Positions 38,101-50,100 of a stretch of 64,000 bases of DNA are shown piece by piece. Below the pieces are notes generated by a model, which searched no databases, was not told where the DNA came from, and saw only the letters and a program-made list of their open reading frames with translations. The translations under genes and the position numbers were made by a program. The DNA is from Siphonodentalium dalli (taxonomy: Eukaryota > Mollusca > Scaphopoda > Gadilida > Siphonodentaliidae), in contig CP136066.1 in assembly GCA_032622095.1 (NCBI GenBank), positions 207,600,978-207,664,977 of the forward strand, given 5' to 3'. The first letter of the stretch is position 1; each line of letters opens with the position of its first letter.

Positions 38101-41100
38101 ACCCTTTACCCAACAAACCGGCCAAAACCGGCCAAATAAAGCTTCAACGGCCTAAAATATCTTCGGTCTGTCTCAATAGAACCATACAAATATGGATATC
38201 ATTGGAACCGGCTCCTTGACCACATTGTGATAGTTACAGTTATGCCCTGTGCCAATGCATTCTCTTATATATGCGAGTCGACCATAGGTCGCCTCGCATA
38301 TATAAGAGAATGCATTGGCCTAAAAAAAATCTTTTTTTAACACTTTTTACCATTTTTTCTTACATTCTTTAACAATTTTATAATTTTTAATGTGTTAAGC
38401 CAATGCATTCTCTTATATATGCGAGGCGACCTATGGTCGACTCGCATATATAAGAGAATGCATTGGCACAGGGCCCTTCTGTTGGGTAAAGGGTTAATAC
38501 ATTCCATCATATTGTTATAATGTTACTAATTTTATTCATGCTAATAACATCTTATCCTCAGTATTGTTCAAACTTATTCGTCTGCAATGTATATCCGGGT
38601 TTTGTTAATACATTCCATTGTTACTAGTTTTATTCATTATGATAGTAAGTTGATCCATGCGATAAAGTTTGTATAGTACCATTAACAAATATGATTTAAG
38701 ATAGCTGTAGATATAGTTCAAGGTTCCACTTTGTTATTGAGACAATATGTGAGACCTCGCTGCGACCTTCATAACATTAACAAAAAAATTATGCTATTTT
38801 GTATAGAATTAATAGAATTTTATAAGGGTCTCATATGAACACATTTGTGATAGAAAGGAATATACCACGTAGTTCGGTGTGTAACGTATACATGTTTGAG
38901 GCAAATAATGAGTTTATAACTTGTGCCATTAACTCATTTTCATTATAATTATCATGTCGTTTGTATCATTCATAGAGCACATGAGTTTATTTTGCACTAA
39001 TCCATGGCTCAAATTCATTCATTTGTTACATATATCCTGTTGAGTAAAATAGGAGATGGTCTCATAAGATTTACCTTCAAATAAAGCAAATTTTATATCA
39101 AAAAATCAAAAAATCCTCCAAGTGAAAGTGAAAGTGATAAAGTTCACAAATGACGTTTATCAACAATGTCTCTCATATCGGAATTGAAAACAAAGAGGAT
39201 CTTCGGACTATGAGTTAAAGATAAACTAAAGAACTACCGTGCTGTCAGTTTGTTTCTCTCTATATACAGCGAGTGGAATTAGAAAACAGCAGCTGCAAAT
39301 ATATTCCAAGGTCTGAGGTCCCCAGAGGGTGAATTTAGTGACGCTACCCTGCACAGCGGGCTAGCATCACAAAATTCACCCTCTGGGGACCTCATTCTGC
39401 TTAGGCCCTCATCTTCTCTGGTATCTTTATTATCAAATTAACAAGTTTTTTAGTTTCTCATTTTTAGTTTAGTTTCTCTATATTGGCAGATGACACAATG
39501 CATTAACGAGGTACCAAATGGGTGCACATCACCATCTTCTCCATCTGGAAACTTAAATTTGAGTTGGTGATGCTAGCCCACTGTGCAGGGTAGCATCTAT
39601 AAATTCATCCTCTGGGGACCTCATTCTGCAAATGACCAGCACCATATTTTGAGGCCTGCTCGGTTTTCAGACCCAATTAACCCTTTACCCAACAAACCGG
39701 CCAAATAAAGCTTCAACAGCTTAAAATATCTTCGGTCTGAACCATACAAATATGGATATCATTGGAACCGGCTCCTTGACCACATTGTGATGGTTACAGT
39801 TATGCCCTGTGCCAATGCATTCTCTTATATATGCGAGTCGACCATAGGTCGCCTCACATATATAAGAGAATGCATTTTTTTTAACACTTTTTACCATTTT
39901 TTCTTACATTCTTTAACAATTTTATAATTTTTAATGTGTTAAGCCAATGCATTCTCTTATATATGCGAGGCGACCTATGGTCGACTCACATATATAAGAG
40001 AATGCATTGGCACAGGGCCCTTCTGTTGGGTAAAGGGTTAAATTGACCGAAAATATTTTAATTCTGGAAAAATATTAAAATCTTATTTCTGATATAATAC
40101 CAAGTTAATTCAAAGAATTCCGCAACATTTTATCAAAATAGAAAAAGATTTCTCTTGCATATTGGAACACTATTGGCCATCTAATGTTATCAGGTATTTC
40201 TGCAGCCACTTATGATGGGCACAGCAGAATTCTAAGAAAATACTGCTATAACAACAGCTTGAGATGGGAGATACGGTATGTATACAGTATGTATACGGTA
40301 CAAATATGTATCTAGATATGGTCAATCTTCCATATAATGTGCCAAAATGGGATGTTTACGTAACTAAATGTCACTTGTTAATATTTGGAAACTATTGATA
40401 GATCATCATTTTGCCATGAATTTAAACTCCAGTCTGGGTACGGAAATAAATCCCAACAAAAATTACTTCAAGCGACATTACACAGTGCCAGAAAAGTGTA
40501 GAAACTGTATTGATATACCCAATATTTTATAGCCGTTTACAATACATGTATCTCAGCATACCGCTTCTCTATTCACTGGTATCTCCCAACCCTAACAACA
40601 GCAGAAAGAAAGTGTAAGAAATGAGAAGCAAAGTTATGAAAAATCAAGAGGTTTGTATTTATAATGAGAATTTAACATAAGTCGATGTTATCCGTCTATT
40701 TTGCAGAATCATTTTTAACTAAATGAATAGAAACTCTATTTTCAGGCACCTTCCTCATCACTCCTCATTCATATTTTATTTAACCCTTTCATGAAGGGAG
40801 CAGTGCTGGTGCAGCATTAAAGATCATGTGCCCATGCATTATCTTATATATGCGAGTCTCCCATAGAGAGCCTCGCATATAAGAGAATATGCACTGGCTT
40901 ACAAGTCAAGGTAAATATAGTTAGGCCAATCTATTCTCTTAAATATGCGACGTTCCCTATGGGAGACTCGCATGTATAAGAGAATGCATTGGCACAGAGT
41001 TTTCGCAAAATTTAAGGAAGCTCCAGTCATGGAAGGTTTAACAAATTATATTATCCTGGAATTTTCCAACTAAATCCAACATTTATATACAATTATAAAC

Positions 41101-44100
41101 AATAAAAGCTATTGTGTATTGGAAAATTAGTTTTAACGATTGTTTGGAAAAATGCATGGTTTTATATCATAAAATGATCTACGTACTTGAATTTCAATTA
41201 TTCATAGATAGAAAAATGGAAATAAAAAGCCTTGTTACTTCATCCCTGTTCCATGTATAATGAAAAAATAATGAAAACATATCTGTTCACCTTTATCCTT
41301 AAACCAGAGAAAACTATGTTAGTATCACTCAGTGTCTATGGCAACACAATGGAAGGAAACTGAATGCAAGATAGTTAAATAGGCCAGAGAGCCACAAAGA
41401 TATCGGCTGATGATTTATGAAATGATTGTGCAAGCGTGACCCAGTGACATGACTATGTTTATTACACACTTCTGTTTTCTCCAAACTGAGTTTTTGTTTA
41501 CAAGCTTATTTTTCACTCAAATTTGTTAAAACATTTGTTTTAGATGATGAGTTAAAATTTCATTATATCAAATCTCAACCAAGCCTTGAAATAGGGTGTC
41601 TGTCATTTGCAGAATGAGGTCCCCAGAGGGTGAATTTAGTGATGCTACCCTGCATAGTGGGCTAGCATCGCAAAATTGACCCTCTGGGGACATCATTCTG
41701 CTGACACCTGGTGATGCTAGCCCGCTATGCGGGGTAGCATTACTAAATTCACCCTCTGGGGACCTCATTCTGCAAATGACAGACACCCTATTTCAAGGCT
41801 TGATCTCAACATCCAGACATATTTCTGATATTTTCAAGCCAAATTCCTAGTAAAAACTGACTAGTGATCTAAGATTCATCTGCTACATTTCCATTGTATT
41901 AATCATGGTGGGGAATCACGTGGTTTCGAGTTGATGAGTATCACGCATTCAAAATCGCCGAGGATGATCACAAACATGAGCTAAAACATCTGCTATACTA
42001 TTTTTAAAACAAGCTGATACCAAATTTGTGTCCAAACTTGTGTCCGCTAACATTCTGACCAAAGCTGTCAGTTGATGGATTCTCCTAATGTATATATGGA
42101 CTGGCATATTTCACAAACCTCTGACTGGCAAATTTGGAGAGAATGTATTACGGAACAAATAAGGTATTAACTTGTTTTTAAAAATACACAAGCACATGCT
42201 CGTAATAGTAAAATGCTAAGTTTTGTGTCAGTTCCTCATATATTATGTTTTTGTATGTCTGCGCTCGCCTCGGCCATGCGTGGTAATCACCAACCTTGTA
42301 ACCAAGTGATTCCCCACCTTGTTAATGCTATTTTAATGCAAAAAAAAAAAAGCCAGAAAATCTTCTCAATTTGATTTCATTTAGTTCTTTAATTTAAAAA
42401 TAATATAAACCTTAATAACATCACCAATTTTTTTTCATTTTCACAAAAAATAAATGGTATGAAAATTCCTGACTATTGAATACTACATTCACCGAACATA
42501 AAACAACTATGACACACTCATTGAAAATACTGTAGCTACGTTACCGTACATAAAACAACTATGAAACAATGAATATACTGACCATTATAGTGGGTCGCGG
42601 GTCTCGCTCCCCTCATTTGAACCTCTTGTAAGGATTTCAAATTCGGTTGAAACAAACTCTTCACCCTGGATATTTGATCACCAGTCCCAGAATTAGCAGC
42701 TGGTGGTGGTGGTGGTGGATTGTTGGCTACAGAGGCAGCAGCCTGTCAAAGAAATCATTTATGCGGATTAACCCTTTACCCAACAGAACGGCCCTGTGCC
42801 AATGCATTCTCTTATATATGCGAGTCGACCATAGGTCGCCTCGCATATATAAGAGAATGCATTGGCTTAACACATTAAAAATTATAAAATTGTTAAAGAA
42901 TGTAAGAAAAAATGGTAAAAAAAGGATTTTTTTTTAGGCCAATGCATTCTCTTATATATGCGAGGCGACCTATGGTCGACTCGCATATATAAGAGAATGC
43001 ATTGGCACAGGGCATAACTGTAACTATCACAATGTGGTCAAGGAGCCGGTTCCAATGATATCCATATTTGCATGGTTCTATTGAGACAGACCGAAGATAT
43101 TTTAGGCTGTTGAAGCTTTATTTGACCGGTTTTGGCCGGTTTGTTGGGTAAAGGGTTAATATACATAATATGTGGATAACAGAAAATCGTTCAAATTCGA
43201 TAGCTCACATCTAGAAGTGATACTGAACATGCCTGTAAATTTTCAAAACAATTCCCCAATAAATGTCGAATGCATAGTGTGTCAATGGATTTAAATTTGA
43301 TATTCAAGATGGCCACTAGCGGTCCGGTTTTGTAAAGAAATTTAGAAAAATGACTCTAATCTGATGGTCTCCCCGAAGATCCATATGAAGTTTATTGATG
43401 ATCAGATGAGGGCTGTGGCCTGTAAAGGTAAGCCAAAGGATTTAGTCATGCAAAGAGTAAAATTCAAAATGGCCATGTTTTTCAAGAAGCTTCAGACTTG
43501 GAAGGGTTAAACACACTCAAGCCTTGAAATAGTGTGTCTGTAATTTGCAGAATGAGGTCCCCAGAGGGTGAATTTAGTGATGCTACCCTCTGGGGACCTC
43601 ATTCTGCTTACACCTCAGCAGAATGAGGTCCCCAGAGGGTGAATTTGGTGATGCTATCCCTCTATGCGGGGTAGCATCACTAAATTCACCCTCTGGGAAC
43701 CTCATTCTGCAAATGACAGACACACTATTTCAAGGCTTGTCAGGGTAAGGTGCTTTTGTTGTAAAAAAAAAATTCTGTCGATAACACTATATCCCCCAGG
43801 TGCTAGTGGTGACTTATTGTCCTTAAAATTTGATACCTTTACAGTTACGCACATAATAAATGCTACAGCTTTGAAAAAAACATACGACTGTACTAGCTTT
43901 CTAATGCATTTATTGGCCAAATTATCACCCCCAAACCACCAATAAATCATGTGGTAACAATAGCAGTAGACATACCTTTGGTAGATCAATCAGCACTTGC
44001 ATACCCTGATCTGGACCCATATGAGCCACATGGCTGAAGTTGATTGGTGCTGATATTAACCTCGACCGCCTGTCTGACCTGTAAACGCAACAATTTAAAA

Positions 44101-47100
44101 ATACATGTTTCAATTTTAATCTAATTATAGCAAACAGAATTCTTCACGTTGAACTAAGAGAACTAAAATTTAAGATAATTAATTAAAGTGTGAAATCTAA
44201 GAATGATATTTGATGAGTATGTTGTGTGATTACTGGTTATTACTATAACTGAGCTGTTAAGACTAGTGGTTAGGTTAATAGCGTAGATGTGCTGAACTAT
44301 AATCTACAATAATGCGGCTAATGCCCTAAATAATCGACTCCTTAACCACAGCAGAATTATGGGTAATTTTTCAGGATTTAGTCGGAAATATGGCTTGTTG
44401 CCATTCATCAGAAAGCTCTCACTGAGAGCTTTCCGATGAATGGCAACAAGCCATATTTCCATCTATATAAATCTTGAAAAATTAACCATAATTCTGCTGG
44501 GGTTAAGGAGTCGATTATTTAGGGCATTACTGTATATGAATTAATAACAGGTGTAAATCAGCATGATACAAATAAACCTTTATGATATAAAGTTAAATCA
44601 TACTATAATCACTATCAACTAAATATAAAAGATTTAAGTCACATATGAAATTGGCACAGAATAGTTTTTTTTAACATTTAGAAATTAACCCTTTGAGTGC
44701 CAGGTCCGATTTTTGTATTAACCCATATACCCTGTGCCAATGCATTCTCTTATATATGCGAGTCGACCATAGGTCGCCTCGCATATATAAGAGAATGCAA
44801 TGGCCTAACAATTTTAAAATTTTATTTTTTTTACAATTTTAATACATTTTATTATATTCTTTAACAGACTTATTGTGTAGGTTTAGGGCCGATAATATCG
44901 GCCCCTGGCACTCAAAGGGTTAAACAGTGGCAGCTGAGTTTCTATACAAATCATTAAAATATTTGAATCCTTGGGCTGCTACATTTTTTTAATTTGTTGC
45001 ACGATAAATTGTTATTGCTCCAGAAAACAATGGATTACTCTATTTTTAAATTTAATTTCAGTTAACCCTTTCATGATTGGAGATGCGCTGGTGCAACATT
45101 AAAGATCCTGTGCCAGTATATTCTCTTATATATGCAAGTCTACCATAGGAAGCCTTGATTATATAAGAGAATGCACTGGCTTACAAGGTCAAGATAAGTA
45201 TTGTTAGGCCAAATGTATTCTCTTATATATGTGATGCTCCCTATGGGAGACTCATATATATATAAGAGAATGCATTGGCACAGGGTTTTCGCAAAATTTC
45301 AAGAAGCTCCAGTCATGAAAGAGTTAATGAGTCATGCTATCAATATTGCTATTAAATGTTTGGAAGGGTTTTGTTCTCAAAAAGCAACTATGATCATGTT
45401 CTGAGAAATCAATATTACTCTGATATAATTTGAATGTCTAACAACCTATCAAATCTAAGTAGATATTTTAAAATATACTTGGAGTAAGATTTTTAATTTC
45501 ACACATCATGCCCCAACAATTGTGGACACACTTTTATGATTGAAAGGGACCCATGGCACTCGCAGGGGGTAAATATGCAAAACAAATATATGTCTGTAAA
45601 AACATCACCACTAAAAAAAACATGTCGAAAATTGATAAACTTTGTTCTTATATATTCATTATTCATAGTTTGCCAATAAAAAAAATTTGCGTGTTAAAAT
45701 CATTGTTATGAAAACAAAACTGTTACCGTAATTTTCAACAAACTTCGTTGATCACATAGTAAGTTCAAATATTTTATTTCTAAACATGACTTTAAGAATA
45801 TTTTTCAATGCTTTGTCCTTTTCCAATGTTTACCATTTTAAAGTTTTGCTTAAACTTTGGTATCTCATTAGACTTATCAGTAATGCCACTGTCTATTTAC
45901 ATAAAATGGTTTCAATATGCGAAATCCCGTTATTATGGGGGAGGGGGGTGGGAAAATATTTTCAGGCACGTATGCTGATTTCTACCATTCGACCCTTGTT
46001 GGGACCTACCCACCCCGCGTCAAAAATGTTTTCCGTTCTCGGCAGTTTTTTCTGCCCATTTTTTGACACCCACCCCCTTTTAACACTAAAACAGAGATTT
46101 GCGGGGGGGGGGGGGGGGGGGGAGGGGGGGGGGGGGGGGGGAGTTCACTAAAAACAGCTCTATATGAATTTCTGTGCATACTGTCATGGATGATAACATT
46201 GACATGTAAGTAGGAACGAGTAATTTTGGGGTCATTCTGCCAAAAAATCATGGCTGCCAGCGGCCATCTTGAATTTCAAAATTTGCAACAAAATACAACA
46301 CGATAACTGCCTGCAGTCAGTTTAGCAGTTAGAATTACATTATTTCTCTTATTCTAAGGTGTTTTGAGCCAAACTCATTGCAAAAACAGTCAAAAAACTT
46401 GCAGGAATTTTTTTTTGGAGTTGAGTTCCCATCGACCACCCACCCACCCCGGCATACGTGCCCGGAAAAAAAATCCCCCCCCGGTTATTGGAGAGTTATT
46501 AATAAAGAAAATAAGAATGAAATCAAATCGAACTATTTTTATATTTACTTGTTTTAATGATAGTTGTTTTACAGAAATTTATAAAATTATTTTGCATGAA
46601 CCCACTTCGAAGACCTTGAGTCCCTTTAACACGTTCACTGCCGACGCCCATTCAATTACATGCAAAACATACGAGATAACTCGGCAGTGAATGTGTTAAC
46701 CTAAACCTTCCATGACTGGAGCTTCCTGAAAAAAAAAACCTTGTGCCAATGCATTCTCTTATATATGCGAGTCTCCCATAGGGAGCCTCGTATATATAAG
46801 AGAATACATTGGCCTAACAATAATTACCTTGACCGTGTAAGCCAGTGCATTCTCTAATATACGCAAGGCTCCATGTGGGAGACTCGCATAAATAAGAGAA
46901 TGCACTGGCACAGGGTGTTCAATGCTGCACCAGCGCAGCTCCCCATCATGAAAGGGTTAAGCTCCTCAAGGGGTATAAACTTGCTGACTTCTATGAAAGC
47001 TGACTTATATAAAGCGGGCTAGCATCAGCAATTCGCCCTCTGGGAACCTCATTCTTCTTAGTATCTATAGTCTCAACTTAACATTGTTGTTAGTTATTTT

Positions 47101-50100
47101 TTCCCTTCTGGGAAATTTCTATATCACCTTAATTTGCAAAAAATAAAATGCATAATGGAGGTGACAATGGGCAAACATCACCAACTTCAACTGGGGAACT
47201 TCAATCTTAGGTCTCCCATAGCAGTTGAGGCCTATGCTCAATGAAGGAGCCAGAAGGTGAATTTGGTGATGCTAGCCCACTGTGGGGGGGGGGGGTAGTG
47301 TCACTAAATTACCCTTTGAGGACCTCATTCTGCAAATAACAGACACACTATTTGCAGACTTGGATCGATCCTATATTAATTACTCATCTATTGTGGCTGG
47401 TAGGAACATGAACTTTTGAGATGAAAGCCATTTAAAATAAATATCGGCATTATTGCCAAATTATTTGTTTATGAAGAAATCTTTGTACACAGTGAACCAT
47501 AAATATAAATCTGACCACTTTCAATGCATTTTAAAAGTTCCATTTTCGATACTGAGCAATGTATACATGTGCCATTATATAATTCAAAATTCAGAGAACT
47601 TAATCAATCAGATGAGAGATGTGACCTGTAGGGTTTGATAAAGGAAACTGTTGACAAATGCATGGACGCCAACCCAAGGCAATAGCTTTCCCCAAGACCT
47701 GGCTGTTGGAAGGTACAAAGTGAACATAACTAATTCAAGCAGATTAATTTCATATTTAACCCTTTTATGACTGGAGCTGCATTAGTGCAGCATTAAAGAT
47801 TCTGTGCCAGTGCATTCTCTTATATATGCGAGTCTTCCACAGAGAGCCTCGCATATCTGTATCATACAGCACCTGAGCCTTTCGACTGTAGCTATGCTGG
47901 GTGGAGAATTCACTGGCTAACAAGGTCAAGGTAAATATTATTAGGCTAATGTATTCTCTCATATATGTGAGGCTCCCTATGGGGAAACTCGACTATATAA
48001 GAGAATGCAATGGCACAGGGTTTTCGCAAAATTTCCAGAAGCTTCAGTCATGGAAGGGATAAATGCCATGATATTAATCAGAGTGCATTCTCAGAGACAC
48101 CCATCATATATCATACTAAGCTCATACAGCTAGATCATAATAACAAGCATAGCTAGACCTGCAATCAGAACTACACTTACAAACAATACTAAAGAAAAGC
48201 CTTAATTTAAGCACAAGATTCATGCCTAAGTTGTCACTTTTCACTAAGCCAAGCTAAATCACTAAAACAAACTATTGCTAGAAAGCTACTTTCAACAATG
48301 CAGTTACTGTGAAGATCGTTAGCATCACATCCTCATTAATTATGAAAAACTGTAAGATCCAATATTTTTCTGAGTAAAATTATAACCAGTCTCTTTAACC
48401 CTTTCAGTGCCAAGTCCGATTATTGTATCAACCCATATTTCTCTTAGAGCTCTTTCCATCAATGTATCACATTATTATAATCAATAAATTTGAAAAATGA
48501 TCAAGGAAATATGTTTGATACAAAAACGGACTTGTCACTGAAAGGGTTAAACCTTTCTAAACTAAATACTCATTGACGATTAGTTCCCTTAGGAAATGTT
48601 CAGACAATAAGTTAAATAAACAACCATAGGTCGTTTGTTGAACTTATTATCTAAACATTTCTCATCAAGGAATACAAAATTTCTTCACTTATCTTATCTT
48701 CTCGTACCTCTGCCATCTGCTCATTTTTCATGAGCTCTGCTCCAAATGAATAGAACATTCCAATGTATATTTTTATAACTGATGGGGAAAATCCATTTAG
48801 CATAGAAAGGGTTAACAATTTGATAACTGAATGGATTGTTCCACTCAAATCTAAAATGATACATTTGAATGGACTATTCTATATCTATAGGGCTGTTCAG
48901 ATAACAAAAGTTGATGACAGACGTCAGACAGGTGAACTGCTTTCGACTGATTTGTAAGAATGCTCAACTAATAAGTTCAACTATTCAGCTCATTAGCCCT
49001 TTGCCCAACAGAACGGCCCTGTGCCAATGCATTCTCTTATATATGCGAGTCGACCATAGGTCGCCTCGCATATATAAGAGAATGCATTGGCTTAACACAT
49101 TAAAAATTATAAAATTGTTAAAGAATATAAGAAAAAATGGTAAAAAGTGTTAAAAAAAGATTTTTTTTAGGCCAATGCATTCTCTTATATATGCGAGGCG
49201 ACCTATGGTCGACTCGCATATATAAGAGAATGCATTGGCACAGGGCATAACTGTAACTATCACAATGTGGTCAAGGAGCCGGTTCCAATGATATCCATAT
49301 TTGTATGGTTCTATTGAGACAGACGAAGATATTTTAGGCTGTTGAAGCTTTATTTGGCCGGTTTTGGCCGTTTTGTTGGGTAAAGGGTTAATAGAACATT
49401 TCTACAAATGATTTCACGTTTGAGTCAATTGCTTATATTCTATGTGGAAGTCTTTGGAACAGAAGTTCATTCTAGTTGACTACAAATTGCGTCAGATCCA
49501 TATTCTTAAGTAGAATTACTATCTGTCAGTCTACCACTACAAGCATCATAAATAAATCTTTTTCAAGTATGGAGCACATGTCTGGTCTGATAATAGACAT
49601 TATATTTTATCCTACTTGGTGCTATGAGAGTGCGAAATGATCGACACATCAAGGACATATGATCATCTTATTTAAATATAGCAAATGATAAAATAGTGCT
49701 TTTAACCCATTCTATACAAGATACTCATTGATGAGTAGTTCCCTTAGGAAATATTCATATAATAAGTTCAACAAACGATAGGTCGTTTGTTGAACTTATT
49801 ACCTGAACATTCCCCACCAATAAATATGAATCATTCTGCTCTTGTATTATCTGCTTTTCTATCTATTGTCTGCTTTTATTACCTGAACACCCCTCGAAAT
49901 GAATACAAGTCGGTTCCAATGTATCAAAGGGTTAATATAGATATTGCAAACAGTCGGTCGTTCACATCATGGAAATCGTCAAAGGTTTATGCTTATGGAT
50001 AAATGAAATGAGACATAGTCTGCTACATAGTCACTTGTTGGATCAGGCTTCCATAATATAGAAATAAAGTTTGAATTGGACTTCTATAGATGTTAATCTG

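Larger units (their letters stand above)
29245..42582 (-). other. MRCK tail intron (~13.3 kb)
   Basis: Holds the elements listed between these positions. No further exon recognised. Stretches with nothing recognised: 31000-31486, 31699-32535, 32973-33270, 35092-37377 (the longest; a minus-strand frame at 35275-35457 and a plus-strand frame at 36147-36404 have no recognisable domain), 38640-39307, 40042-40779, 41042-41579 and 41811-42582. Confidence 0.65.
42743..43975 (-). other. MRCK intron between CRIB and tail (1,233 bp)
   Basis: Consists almost wholly of a TTAA-1 element, a fragment of the 160-bp array family and a hAT-1 short form. 43740-43975 shows nothing recognised. Confidence 0.75.

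Noticed and set aside
45786-46151. 121-codon plus-strand frame ending in a glycine run
   Set aside because: The glycine run is the G homopolymer and the rest lies in AT-rich DNA and a repeat.
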